Source: Lachnospiraceae bacterium P6B14
GTDB taxonomy: Bacteria > Bacillota > Clostridia > Lachnospirales > Lachnospiraceae
Assembly: GCA_000687695.1 (NCBI GenBank)
Contig: JHWZ01000006.1
Coordinates: forward strand, 117,754 to 181,753
DNA: 64,000 nucleotides
Reading direction: 5' to 3'
A program made the position numbers and the translations under genes. Under the pieces are notes generated by a model. That model searched no databases. It was not told the DNA's origin and saw nothing but the letters and a program-made list of their open reading frames with translations. Below, in pieces: positions 35,447-44,069 of the stretch; within the stretch, counting starts at the first letter, position 1, and the number at the start of each line of letters is the position of its first letter.

Positions 35447-36835
35447 TTATTTAGATTTGATGTACTCGTCGATCGCCGCTGCAGCTGACTTTCCGGCTCC
35501 CATGGCAAGGATGACCGTAGCTGCTCCCGTGACCGCATCTCCACCGGCGTAGACGCCCTCGCGTGTCGTAAGACCGGAATCATCCTGAGTGATGAGACAT
35601 CCGCGCTTGTTCGTATCAAGTCCCGGTGTCGTTGATGAGATGAGTGGGTTAGGTGAAGTTCCGATCGCCATGATCACCGAGTCACACTCGATCTCGAACT
35701 CGCTTCCCGGTACCTCGATCGGGCGACGGCGTCCGCTCTCGTCGGGCTCGCCGAGCTCCATCTTTATACAACGGATACCACAAACATTTCCGTTTTCATC
35801 ACCGAGTATCTCAACAGGGTTGTGAAGCGTCTTGAAGATAACGCCCTCCTCCTCTGCGTGCTCAACCTCTTCCTTACGTGCAGGAAGCTCTTCCATGCCA
35901 CGACGGTAAACGATATATACCTCATCGCTTCCCAGACGCATGGCCGATCTCGCTGCATCCATGGCCACGTTTCCTCCGCCGACTACGACAGTCTTTTTCG
36001 CATGTTGGATAGGAGTCTTTGAATCCTCCTTGTAAGCCTTCATAAGATTTATACGTGTGAGGAACTCGTTTGCCGAGTACACTCCGTTTAAGCTCTCTCC
36101 CGGGATATTCATAAATCTCGGAAGTCCGGCTCCTGACCCTACGAAGATAGCTTCATTTCCCATCTCAAAAAGCTCGTCGATGGTGAGAACCTTGCCCATG
36201 ACCATATTGGTCTCGATGTCAACACCTATATCAATAAGGTTCTGAACCTCTTTGTTTACTATAGCCTTTGGAAGACGGAACTCAGGGATTCCGTAGCTCA
36301 AAACTCCTCCCGCCACATGAAGTGCTTCATATATAGTGACCTTGTAGCCGAGTTTTGCAAGATCTCCCGCTGCCGTAAGTCCCGAAGGACCTGCACCGAT
36401 GATCGCAACCTTGTGACCGTTACTCTCTGGTGCCACCGGCTTCTCCGTGGAGTGCTCTCTGTGATAATCTGCAACGAATCTCTCAAGACGTCCGATACCT
36501 ACCGGCTCGCCCTTGATACCGCGCACGCAGCGTTGCTCGCACTGAGTCTCCTGCGGACATACACGACCGCAAACGGCCGGAAGTGATGTGGATTTGTTCA
36601 GGACATCAAACGCTCCCTCCATATCTTCGTTTGCTACACACGCGATGAAGTCAGGGATCTGTACTGCTACAGGACAGCCCTCCACGCACGGTCTGTTCTT
36701 ACAATTCAGACATCTCTGCGCTTCCTCTACTGCTATCTCGTAAGTATAGCCAAGTGCCACCTCGTCAAAGTTTCTGTTTCTGACATTCGGCTCCTGCACC
36801 GGCATCTCGTGTTTTTTCGGATCCATATTTGGCAT
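35447..36835 (-). CDS. nfnB: NfnB-like large subunit of NADH-dependent reduced ferredoxin:NADP+ oxidoreductase (GltD/SudA family)
   Basis: A 462-residue flavoprotein. The N-terminus holds two Fe-S binding clusters (CLNCKNRPCVEGCP and CGRVCPQETQCEQRC), then an FAD Rossmann motif GAGPSGLTAAG near 146 and an NAD(P) motif VGGGNVAMDAARSA near 287, ending IMAIGTSPNP and YAGGDAVTGA. It is often annotated as glutamate synthase small chain, but the gene directly upstream encodes an NfnA-like subunit and no gltB is present, so the bifurcating transhydrogenase NfnAB is the better call. It would couple ferredoxin and NADH oxidation to NADP+ reduction in the cytoplasm. Confidence 0.88.
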   Translation of the reverse strand: MPNMDPKKHEMPVQEPNVRNRNFDEVALGYTYEIAVEEAQRCLNCKNRPCVEGCPVAVQIPDFIACVANEDMEGAFDVLNKSTSLPAVCGRVCPQETQCEQRCVRGIKGEPVGIGRLERFVADYHREHSTEKPVAPESNGHKVAIIGAGPSGLTAAGDLAKLGYKVTIYEALHVAGGVLSYGIPEFRLPKAIVNKEVQNLIDIGVDIETNMVMGKVLTIDELFEMGNEAIFVGSGAGLPRFMNIPGESLNGVYSANEFLTRINLMKAYKEDSKTPIQHAKKTVVVGGGNVAMDAARSAMRLGSDEVYIVYRRGMEELPARKEEVEHAEEEGVIFKTLHNPVEILGDENGNVCGIRCIKMELGEPDESGRRRPIEVPGSEFEIECDSVIMAIGTSPNPLISSTTPGLDTNKRGCLITQDDSGLTTREGVYAGGDAVTGAATVILAMGAGKSAAAAIDEYIKSK

Positions 36836-36836
36836 A

Positions 36837-37679
36837 TTACTGCACCTCCTTTTTCAGAAGGTTGCACGATGCTTCGCGAGCCTTCGCTTCAAACTCTTTA
36901 TATACACCGCCACGCTTCATGGCCTCGTCAAAGTCTACCTCGTGTCCGTCGAAATCCGGTCCGTCAACACAGGCAAATACCGTCTTGCCGCCTACCGTCA
37001 GTCTGCAACATCCGCACATGCCGGTACCGTCAACCATGATCGGGTTCATGCTGACGATGGTCTTTATGCCGTACTCCTTCGTGGTCAGGCACACGAACTT
37101 CATCATGATAAGCGGTCCGATAGCGATGACCTCGTCATACTCGTTGCCTTCCTCGATGAGTTTTTTCAGAGCGTCGGTAACAAGTCCCTTCTCTCCGTAG
37201 CTACCGTCATCGGTCATCATAACGTATTTATCACAAGCCGCTTTAAACTCATCCTCGAGGATCACAAGATCTTTGTTTCTGAATCCTACGATGGCATGTA
37301 CCTCACAACCGAGGTCATGAAGCTTTTTCGTCACCGGATATGCGATGGCACAGCCGACTCCACCGCCGACTACAGCAACTTTTTTGAGACCATCGGTCTC
37401 CGTCTCCTTGCCAAGCGGTCCCACGAAATCATGGATATACTCACCTTCATTCAAAGAATCAAGCTCCATCACGCCCGCACCGACAATCTGGTAAATGATG
37501 GTGACTGTCCCTGCTTCCGGATCAGATGCCGCGATAGTCAGCGGGATACGCTCGGAGTCCTCCTTTGCCCTGAAAATAATAAACTGCCCCGGCTCCGCCT
37601 TCTTCGCGATCAGCGGCGCATCGACTACCATACGTACAACGGTAGGATTCAGGGGCTCTTTCTTTACGATCCTGTTCAT
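36837..37679 (-). CDS. nfnA: NfnA-like small subunit of NADH-dependent reduced ferredoxin:NADP+ oxidoreductase (SudB family)
   Basis: A 280-residue FAD/NAD-binding subunit of the dihydroorotate dehydrogenase electron transfer/SudB family. The FAD site region SERIPLTIAASDPE is near 50, the NAD site VAVVGGGVGCAIAYPV near 102, and a [2Fe-2S] site is formed by GTGMCGCCRLTVGGKTVFAC near 226-245 followed by DGPDFDGHEVDF. One base separates it from nfnB. The pair matches NfnAB/Sud-type enzymes of fermentative Clostridia. Sulfide dehydrogenase is the alternative name for the same fold. Confidence 0.88.
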   Translation of the reverse strand: MNRIVKKEPLNPTVVRMVVDAPLIAKKAEPGQFIIFRAKEDSERIPLTIAASDPEAGTVTIIYQIVGAGVMELDSLNEGEYIHDFVGPLGKETETDGLKKVAVVGGGVGCAIAYPVTKKLHDLGCEVHAIVGFRNKDLVILEDEFKAACDKYVMMTDDGSYGEKGLVTDALKKLIEEGNEYDEVIAIGPLIMMKFVCLTTKEYGIKTIVSMNPIMVDGTGMCGCCRLTVGGKTVFACVDGPDFDGHEVDFDEAMKRGGVYKEFEAKAREASCNLLKKEVQ

Positions 37680-37788
37680 CGTCTTTCAACTTCCTTTCAC
37701 TCTCGGAGAGCCTGATTTTGCGGCGCTCCTTAAAAAATATCAAGTTTAACTCATACATTCTATCACACATATAATAGGAAATCAAGAA

Positions 37789-37816
37789 AAAAATGCCCCG
37801 CATGCGAGGCATTTTT
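37789..37816 (-). terminator. terminator of the malQ-cyclophilin operon
   Basis: AAAAATGCCCCGC pairs with GCGAGGCATTTTT around a two-base loop, 14 bases beyond the cyclophilin stop; symmetric U/A tracts. Confidence 0.85.
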
Positions 37817-37829
37817 GTATTTGACTATA

Positions 37830-38351
37830 TCATGACTTCTCCGGTTCCGGGTAATCAACGCCGAAAGTCTCTACGGTAACGGTTTTCATTACCTGATTCT
37901 CATAAGGTCTGTCTGAACCGAACTCGGTCGAAACAGTAGCGATCTTGTCAACAACATCCATGCCCTCGATCACCTTTCCGAATGCGGCATACTCACCGTC
38001 AAGATGCGGTGACGTCTTGTGCATGATGAAGAACTGGCTTCCTGCCGAGTCAGGCATCATCGAGCGTGCCATCGAAAGAACTCCCGGTGTGTGCTTTAAG
38101 TTGTTCTCGAATCCGTTGCTGCTAAACTCTCCCGGAATCTGGTATCCCGGACCGCCCATGCCGGTACCCTCGGGATCTCCACCCTGGAGCATGAAGCCCT
38201 CGATCACACGGTGAAAGATCAGGCCGTCATAAAAGCCTTTTTTCACCAGTGAGATAAAGTTGTTAACAGTGTTCGGGGCGATGTCGGGATAAAGCTCCGC
38301 CTTCATCACATCGCCGTTTTCCATGGTAATGGTTACAATAGGGTTACTCAT
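37830..38351 (-). CDS. peptidyl-prolyl cis-trans isomerase, cyclophilin type
   Basis: Catalyses proline isomerisation during protein folding. 173 residues, a single compact cyclophilin domain: FHRVIEGFMLQGGDPEGTGMGGPGY, then LSMARSMMPDSAGSQFFIM and HLDGEYAAFGKVIEGMDVVD. The catalytic Arg (FHRVI) is present. No signal peptide, so cytoplasmic. Its ATG overlaps the last base of the malQ stop; ribosomes probably reinitiate there. No functional link with malQ is evident. Confidence 0.95.
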   Translation of the reverse strand: MSNPIVTITMENGDVMKAELYPDIAPNTVNNFISLVKKGFYDGLIFHRVIEGFMLQGGDPEGTGMGGPGYQIPGEFSSNGFENNLKHTPGVLSMARSMMPDSAGSQFFIMHKTSPHLDGEYAAFGKVIEGMDVVDKIATVSTEFGSDRPYENQVMKTVTVETFGVDYPEPEKS

Positions 38352-39982
38352 TAGTTCTCCTCCTCTTTTGGTATTCTGCTGTATACTTCAGCCAGCCCTC
38401 TGATGCTGCTCGCAAGCTCCTGTGAAAGGAAGTTCGGTCTCAGTCTCCACTGCCAGTTTCCATCAGGTGCGCCCGGCGTGTTTATCCTCGCCTCACGACC
38501 AAAGCACAGATAATCCTGAAGCGGTATGATGCACAGATCTGCAACAGAGCGATATGCCTCGCGGATCAGATCCCATGTCAGGCCGCCGAAATCGGTGTTC
38601 ATCGAGTTGATGTAACGACGGGTGAAATCGCGCTCGCCCTCGCTGATCTCCTCACACCATGCACGTGTAGGTGTGTTGTCGTGAGTTCCCGTGTATACAA
38701 CACAATTGTTTATATGCCTGTGGTTCACATAATAGCTGTCCCAGCTGGTGAAACCATACTGAAGCACCTTCATCCCCGGGAAGCCCGTATCCTTAAGCAG
38801 TTTCTCATTCTCGGGAGTGTTGTTTCCGAGGTCCTCTGCTATGATCCTGAGATTATCAACCTTGGCCTTAAGCGTATTGAAAAGATCTATGCCCGGGCCC
38901 TTTTTCAGCTTACCTTTCTCAGCGGTCTCGTCGCCGTACGGGATCGCATAATAATCGCAAAACCCGTGGAAGTGATCGATCCTGATGACATCGTAGAACG
39001 CGTATGTCCTGTACATACGTCTGAGCCACCAGTCATAATCGCGTTTTTTCTCGGCATCCCAGTCATAGATCGGGTTCCCCCAAAGCTGTCCGGTAGGAGA
39101 AAAAGCGTCCGGCGGACATCCTGCAACGACGGTCGGCTTCAGATCCTTGTCCATCTGGAATACTTCAGGATGCGACCAGGTATCCGACGAATCCATCGCA
39201 ACATAAAAAGGTATATCTCCGATGATCTTTATGTTCTTCGCATTTGCATACGCACGGAGCGCTCTCCACTGACGGTCGAACTCGAACTGCTCGAAATAGT
39301 AAAGCCCCATCTCATCAGCAAGCTCTTTTTTCGCAGTATCTATCGCAGATGCTTTTCTCTTTCTGATATCGTCCTCCCAGTCAAGCCAGGACGCGCCACC
39401 ATTCTTCTCCTTCAGTGCCATGAAAAGAGCATAGTCCTCGAGCCAGTAGCTCTCCATCTCTAAAAATGCCGCGAACTCCTCGGCGAGTGACTTCTGTTTA
39501 GGCTCTTTTGCTGCCTTTTTATCAGTAGCCTTCTCATCCTTGGTATCTTTCTCAGGCATTGTGATCCCGTTCGGGATTGCGGAGCCTGCCGTGATCGACT
39601 TGTCCTTTTTTGATGCCTCGAGCTTCTCAGTGAACTTCTCATAAGCCTTTTTCAAGATATCTCTGCGGCTTTCATAGATGGCACCGTAGTCAACCTTGGT
39701 CTCATCTGAACCGAAGTTTACCGCGTTCACCTCGTCCCACGTAAGCAACTCATCCTCTATCAATGTTTCCAGAGAAATAAAGTAAGGGTTTCCGGCGAAT
39801 GCCGACACATTCTGATAAGGTGAATCACCGAAGCCGGTAGGTCCTATCGGAAGTATCTGCCAAAAGCCCTGTCCCGATTTTTCAAGGAAATCCGCAAACT
39901 CATACGCTTCTCTCGAAAAACTGCCGATGCCGAACTTAGAAGGCACGGAAAAGATCGGGAATAGTATTCCGCTTTCTCTCAT
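38351..39982 (-). CDS. malQ: 4-alpha-glucanotransferase (amylomaltase)
   Basis: Transfers alpha-1,4-glucan segments in maltodextrin metabolism; cytoplasmic GH77 enzyme. Family landmarks include SRESGILFPIFSVPSKFGIGSF-type opening, DIPFYVAMDSSDTW, GCPPDAFSPTGQLWGNP, RIDHFHGF (nucleophile Asp region), AEDLGNNTPE and TGTHDNTPTRAW. At 543 residues it is about 45 longer than usual because of a Lys/Glu/Ala-rich low-complexity insertion at about residues 110-165, absent from typical MalQ, placed between the first helices and the ESYWLEDYALFMALK segment. The active-site regions are intact. GAGGAG precedes the ATG. Confidence 0.95.
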   Translation of the reverse strand: MRESGILFPIFSVPSKFGIGSFSREAYEFADFLEKSGQGFWQILPIGPTGFGDSPYQNVSAFAGNPYFISLETLIEDELLTWDEVNAVNFGSDETKVDYGAIYESRRDILKKAYEKFTEKLEASKKDKSITAGSAIPNGITMPEKDTKDEKATDKKAAKEPKQKSLAEEFAAFLEMESYWLEDYALFMALKEKNGGASWLDWEDDIRKRKASAIDTAKKELADEMGLYYFEQFEFDRQWRALRAYANAKNIKIIGDIPFYVAMDSSDTWSHPEVFQMDKDLKPTVVAGCPPDAFSPTGQLWGNPIYDWDAEKKRDYDWWLRRMYRTYAFYDVIRIDHFHGFCDYYAIPYGDETAEKGKLKKGPGIDLFNTLKAKVDNLRIIAEDLGNNTPENEKLLKDTGFPGMKVLQYGFTSWDSYYVNHRHINNCVVYTGTHDNTPTRAWCEEISEGERDFTRRYINSMNTDFGGLTWDLIREAYRSVADLCIIPLQDYLCFGREARINTPGAPDGNWQWRLRPNFLSQELASSIRGLAEVYSRIPKEEEN

Positions 39983-40080
39983 GTTATCATCTCCTCACTG
40001 AATTGATGTACGTAAACGCCTTATATTGTACCTCAAAAATGAAGAGAGGTCAAGTTTTTGCGGTTTTCTTTTTTATGTGC

Positions 40081-40109
40081 TTGCGTTCATGTGTGTATTT
40101 ATGTATAAT
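40081..40109 (+). promoter_or_regulatory. promoter of the small ORF-Nudix operon
   Basis: TTGCGT, 17-base spacer, TATAAT on the plus strand, 65 bases before ATG 40174. Confidence 0.7.
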
Positions 40110-40173
40110 ATAACTGTAACTGCTTACGTTTAGGAGCGGAAGGGGGAAAATCGCTCCGGATTTGGAGGTGTCT

Positions 40174-40344
40174 ATGACTGATAAGGAAAAATGCGCGCAC
40201 GATTTTGCGGTAATGTATGCCAGGTTTGCCCTGGAGAAAACAAATGACGCTTATGCAAGTAAGCCCGGTGAGACCGCGATTGATTACGCAATTCAATCAT
40301 ATCTGGCTGCAAGGAGCCATTTTGAAAATGCTACACCGAAATAA
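40174..40344 (+). CDS. small hypothetical protein upstream of Nudix hydrolase
   Basis: A 56-residue soluble, helix-prone protein (CAHDFAVMYARFALEKTNDA...YAIQSYLAARSHFENA). GGAGG five bases before ATG 40174 and a strong promoter make it real; an in-frame ATG at 40162 lies within the ribosome site. It is 12 bases ahead of the Nudix gene. No family recognised; the two-helix character would suit a small interaction partner. Confidence 0.7.
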   Translation: MTDKEKCAHDFAVMYARFALEKTNDAYASKPGETAIDYAIQSYLAARSHFENATPK

Positions 40345-40356
40345 TGGAGCACCGAC

Positions 40357-40920
40357 ATGAAGTTTAAATCGATCAAAAAAGTCCACGACGGTCATTATAT
40401 CCACCGATATGACATAACGTATGAAACCGCATCAGGTCATGAAAAGGTCTATGAGATGATCAGCAGAAAGTCTGATATCGATAGCCTTACTACCCTACAC
40501 GCCGAGCGCCCTGATGCGGTCGTTCTGATACTCACGGATGAGTCAGAGGAACATATCCTTTTGAACCGTGAGTTCAGACTTGCGACCGGACAATGGATCT
40601 ACAACTTTCCGGCAGGACTGATAGACGGAGATGAGACTCCTGAGCAGGCTGCAAAGCGTGAGCTTTTTGAGGAAACAGGACTTACTCTTTGCGATGTTTC
40701 GGATATCATCCCGCTTAGCTACAGCGCTGTCGGATTCGCAAATGAAACAAATGTCTGCGTCGTGGCACACGCTTCGGGAACCATACGCCCGAGTGATTCT
40801 GAGGTGGAGGAAATCGAAGCCGGATGGTATACGAAAAGCGAGGTTCGCGATCTGTTAAAGAGTGAACTGTTCGCAGCGAGAACTCAGGCCTACTGCTATA
40901 TGTGGGTACGAACAAACTAA
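40357..40920 (+). CDS. Nudix hydrolase, ADP-ribose pyrophosphatase-like
   Basis: Hydrolyses a nucleoside diphosphate linked to another group. 187 residues with a complete Nudix box: G-x5-E-x7-REL-x-EETGL (GLIDGDETPEQAAKRELFEE begins it, about residue 88). The proline-less N-terminal beta-domain and the ILLNREFRLATGQWIYNFPAG stretch resemble ADP-ribose pyrophosphatases. Second gene of a two-gene operon closed by a strong terminator. Substrate unproven. Confidence 0.88.
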   Translation: MKFKSIKKVHDGHYIHRYDITYETASGHEKVYEMISRKSDIDSLTTLHAERPDAVVLILTDESEEHILLNREFRLATGQWIYNFPAGLIDGDETPEQAAKRELFEETGLTLCDVSDIIPLSYSAVGFANETNVCVVAHASGTIRPSDSEVEEIEAGWYTKSEVRDLLKSELFAARTQAYCYMWVRTN

Positions 40921-40949
40921 AAACCACGATATTTGCTATCGTGGTTTTT
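40919..40949 (+). terminator. terminator of the Nudix operon
   Basis: AAAAACCACGATA, 5-base loop, TATCGTGGTTTTT, starting at the Nudix stop codon. Confidence 0.9.
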
Positions 40950-40991
40950 GATATTTTTTTAGCTCTTTCGTATTGTTTCGCACATATTTGC

Positions 40992-41020
40992 TTGACAAAT
41001 CCTTGAAATTTCGATATAAT
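40992..41020 (+). promoter_or_regulatory. consensus promoter of the DUF4190-like gene
   Basis: TTGACA and TATAAT with a 17-base spacer, 99 bases before the start codon; the leader of about 90 bases shows no structure I can name. Confidence 0.8.
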
Positions 41021-41118
41021 TCGTATGTATGCGTGAGTTCTGTCATCCAAAAAGGGATGGAAAGAGGAGCTTCCGTACAGAAACCATTAATCAATATCTA
41101 TATTTTTAGGAGGAAATC

Positions 41119-41526
41119 ATGGAGCAGAACAACAACAATGTTTCACCACTTGGCATGGTCTTTGGTATCATCAGTTTGGTAGTATCAATCATTGGTGGTA
41201 TCACATTCGGTATCATCGGTGCAGGTGTCGCACTTGTTTGCGGTATTCTTGCCATCGTATTGAGCGTTAAGGTTAAGAAAGAGACTGATGGCGCTAAGGG
41301 AACAGGCGGTATGGTTATGGGTATCCTCGGTATCGTATTCGGCGCACTCTTCGCTATCGGATGTACAGTATGTGGCGCATCTGTAATGAGCGAGGCCGGT
41401 ACAAGCGGCGGTACATGCTACGGATGTGTAGGATTTAAGTGCTTCGTAGACAGCAAGACAAGCGAGATTCAGGACGCACTTGATAAGATTGATTGGGGCG
41501 ATCTTGCAGATCAGCTTGATCAGTAA
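41119..41526 (+). CDS. small membrane protein, DUF4190-like
   Basis: A 135-residue protein with two or three hydrophobic helices rich in Gly/Ile/Val (PLGMVFGIISLVVSIIGG; GTGGMVMGILGIVFGALFAI), the DUF4190 pattern, followed by a Cys-rich stretch (TCYGCVGFKCF) and an acidic soluble tail. AGGAGG precedes the ATG and a perfect promoter lies upstream, so it should be well expressed. Function unknown for the family. Codon usage is strongly biased compared with neighbours (ggt, atc, gta), consistent with high expression. Confidence 0.78.
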   Translation: MEQNNNNVSPLGMVFGIISLVVSIIGGITFGIIGAGVALVCGILAIVLSVKVKKETDGAKGTGGMVMGILGIVFGALFAIGCTVCGASVMSEAGTSGGTCYGCVGFKCFVDSKTSEIQDALDKIDWGDLADQLDQ

Positions 41527-41539
41527 TAATTGACAATCA

Positions 41540-41574
41540 GGGGTTGTCGTCTTTGACGGCAACCCTATTTTTTA
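41540..41574 (+). terminator. terminator after the DUF4190-like gene
   Basis: GGGTTGTCGTC pairs with GACGGCAACCC, followed by TATTTTTT. Lies between this gene and lgt, 34 bases before the lgt ATG, so lgt may depend partly on read-through. Confidence 0.75.
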
Positions 41575-41607
41575 TACAAAAGGCAAACAGGATAAGGAGA
41601 AAAAAAC

Positions 41608-42435
41608 ATGTTTCCATCAATTCATATAGCCGATTTGGAAATACCTCTTTACGGTATCATTTTTATCGCAGGTGTTGCCTTGGCTATTCTTATCGCCAGA
41701 AAGTTCTGCATGCGAGCATCCTTACCCAAGCCGGATCTTTTATATGGAGCGTTGTATTCTTTCATCGGAATACTTATAGGATCAAAAATCGTATACTGTA
41801 TCACCATGCTCCCGAAGCTGATAAAGATATGGGATGTAGTAGAAAAAACATATCCGAACTTTTTTAAGAGAATAGTGTTTGAGATCACTTTTTTGTTCGG
41901 AGGATATGTTTACTACGGCGGACTCATCGGTGCCGTAATATTTGTTTATATCTACTGCAGACAGTATAAGGTTGATTTCCGCGCGTTTATAGATGTATTC
42001 GCCGTGATGATCCCATTTGTTCACGGCATCGGAAGGATCGGTTGTTTTTTAGCGGGATGCTGCTATGGTATAGAATATCATGGACCTTTTGCGGTACATT
42101 TTCCGTATCAGGAGGGAGTACCGGAGCTATCCGAGGTTCCGAGATTCCCTGTCCAGCTTTTTGAGGCAGGACTCAACTTTATCTTTTTCGGAGTACTGTT
42201 ATTCCTGTTTTTAAAGATAGGACTGCGTAACGGAAAAGTATTGGGTGTATATCTTATCTACTATTCCATAGTAAGATTTATCCTGGAGTATCTAAGGGGC
42301 GACGCGATCCGCGGAGGTATCGGCGTACTGTCTACGTCGCAGATCATAAGTATCATACTCCTGCCGATAGGTATATTCCTCACCGTAAAGGGACTTCCGA
42401 AGAGAAAAAAAGCAGAAGAAATTACTGAAGAATAA
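41608..42435 (+). CDS. lgt: prolipoprotein diacylglyceryl transferase family protein
   Basis: Transfers diacylglyceryl from phosphatidylglycerol to the lipobox cysteine of prolipoproteins at the membrane. 275 residues with about seven membrane segments. The Lgt signature HGIGRIGCFLAGCCYGIEYHG is at about 140, FPVQLFEAGLNF and RFILEYLRGDA follow. The N-terminal IPLYGIIFIAGV is also typical. AGGAG precedes the ATG. Some Clostridia carry extra Lgt-like proteins, so whether this is the main copy is unknown. It would serve lipoproteins such as Sbp and ThiY in this window. Confidence 0.85.
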   Translation: MFPSIHIADLEIPLYGIIFIAGVALAILIARKFCMRASLPKPDLLYGALYSFIGILIGSKIVYCITMLPKLIKIWDVVEKTYPNFFKRIVFEITFLFGGYVYYGGLIGAVIFVYIYCRQYKVDFRAFIDVFAVMIPFVHGIGRIGCFLAGCCYGIEYHGPFAVHFPYQEGVPELSEVPRFPVQLFEAGLNFIFFGVLLFLFLKIGLRNGKVLGVYLIYYSIVRFILEYLRGDAIRGGIGVLSTSQIISIILLPIGIFLTVKGLPKRKKAEEITEE

Positions 42436-42451
42436 CAATAATTATCATAAT

Positions 42452-42481
42452 AAAAATGGCACCTGCGGGTGCCATTTTTTT
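42452..42481. terminator. bidirectional terminator between lgt and the GH43 gene
   Basis: AAAAATGGCACC, loop, GGTGCCATTTTTT; symmetric hairpin touching the GH43 stop codon. A near copy is at 47243-47272. Confidence 0.9.
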
Positions 42482-44069
42482 ATTCGAAACCTATATCCTT
42501 TATCTGTATCTTTTCACTTCCGTGATAAACAAAGTACAATGGATGAACTCCGTTCGGAATATCTGCATCCCCTTCACATCTGATCCATTCCATCGGATCA
42601 TCGGAATGAGGTATGATTATTTTCCCTACCGTATCGCCTTCAGGCGTTAGCCGGATATCGAGTATGCAGTCTTCCGATGTGAAAGAATCCTTAACTGCAT
42701 CTGCCCTCTCAAATCCCTTCTGACCAACTCTTTCATCCGCTCTTAACGGCGCATCCAATACGACCAGATTCTCTGCATTTTCAACGCGTGCGATAACGGA
42801 TACTTTTTTGTTATTGTTAAACTCAAAAAACTTGTATCCGATCAGAGTATCATTTTCTATCTCTCCGATAAATCTGTCATCACCCAGATGAGTCACATTT
42901 GGAAAAGAATCTTTAAAGATACTGTTTGATCCGTGCGGCATATGGTGATTTGTAAGGTTACAGCAGATCACCGAAGGATATGTTCCCACTGCCGGCAGTG
43001 GTCCCCCATTAAGCCCGCAGCTCGTGATCTCCACCTGGCGTATGCTCCCGTCAGGTGCTATCTCTATCTGCTCCGCACAGGACTGTCTGCTGTAATCAGA
43101 CTTGTGTGTCAGCCTATGGAAAAATACATACCATTTTCCGTTTATATTCTCAATACTTCCGTGCGTGGTTCCGGTCATATTCAAACGATCCTTCGCCTCA
43201 CGCCCGTTCAGTCCGATATCACCGTTCGAAACGATTGTACCACCGAAAGTGAAATCTCTGTCCGGCTTATCGCTCGTCGCGTAGCACAACTCATGGTTCA
43301 GCCAGGATGAATAAATGAAATAATACGTACTATTTATTTTTCTGATAGATGCACCCTCAAAGAACGGATGCTCCTCGAAACTTGTGCCTTTCACCTTATA
43401 TGGAATAATAAGGCGCGCTTCTTCCTTTACGGTCAACATGTCATCCTCGAGAACGAGCATGGCGGGGCCGTTTACCGACTCGCCGGAATCCATGTACGAA
43501 AGGATTTCCTCCCGCGTACGGTTAAACATCTTTACCTCATCGTCAAGACGTCCGTTCGTCATGAAATCATCTTCCTCTTCATAGCCGTAACGGGTTCCGT
43601 AATAAAGGCGGATCACACCATCATCATTTATTACCGCAGGGTCAAAGCAGATGTATTTCTGCATCGGAGTGCCGTCAGCATTCCTCACGAATCCGAGATA
43701 CTCATAAGGACCGGCGGGCTTATCTGCCACCGCTACACTTATCGGTCCGTCGTAACCTCCATAGCCGTAATCTCCACCCATACCGTAGTACAGATAGTAT
43801 CTGCCGTCATTTCCGCGAACCACATCCGGCGCATACATGTATTTACGATTAGGATAGTCCGGATCCTGGTCGGAGCGATAGATCACGCCCTCATACCGCC
43901 AGTCGGTAAGGTCCGTAACCGGCGCAGAATATGTAACATAATCGCGCATGCAGTAGGTATAACCACCCTCCGCGTCATGTGAACCGAAAATATAAACCCG
44001 ATCGCCGAACACATGTGGTTCGGCGTCGGGTATGTACTCATTGATAGGTAAATATGGATTAAAAACCAT
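42480..44069 (-). CDS. intracellular glycoside hydrolase family 43 protein
   Basis: A 529-residue five-bladed beta-propeller glycosidase, family 43 (arabinofuranosidase/xylosidase type). The catalytic base is in IPDAEPHVFGDRVYIFGSHD (about residue 15), the pKa modulator in YICFDPAVI and the general acid in EHPFFEGASIRK. A second, C-terminal beta-sandwich occupies roughly residues 380-529. There is no signal peptide, so it acts on imported oligosaccharides. Its ATG shares one base with the stop of the upstream putP-like gene, so they form an operon; a direct metabolic link is unclear. Confidence 0.9.
   Translation of the reverse strand: MVFNPYLPINEYIPDAEPHVFGDRVYIFGSHDAEGGYTYCMRDYVTYSAPVTDLTDWRYEGVIYRSDQDPDYPNRKYMYAPDVVRGNDGRYYLYYGMGGDYGYGGYDGPISVAVADKPAGPYEYLGFVRNADGTPMQKYICFDPAVINDDGVIRLYYGTRYGYEEEDDFMTNGRLDDEVKMFNRTREEILSYMDSGESVNGPAMLVLEDDMLTVKEEARLIIPYKVKGTSFEEHPFFEGASIRKINSTYYFIYSSWLNHELCYATSDKPDRDFTFGGTIVSNGDIGLNGREAKDRLNMTGTTHGSIENINGKWYVFFHRLTHKSDYSRQSCAEQIEIAPDGSIRQVEITSCGLNGGPLPAVGTYPSVICCNLTNHHMPHGSNSIFKDSFPNVTHLGDDRFIGEIENDTLIGYKFFEFNNNKKVSVIARVENAENLVVLDAPLRADERVGQKGFERADAVKDSFTSEDCILDIRLTPEGDTVGKIIIPHSDDPMEWIRCEGDADIPNGVHPLYFVYHGSEKIQIKDIGFE

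Noticed and set aside
36942..37715. 257-codon plus-strand frame
   Set aside because: Antisense shadow of nfnA; no motif.
38681..39463. 260-codon plus-strand frame
   Set aside because: Antisense shadow of malQ.
43368..43982. 204-codon plus-strand frame
   Set aside because: Shadow of the GH43 gene.
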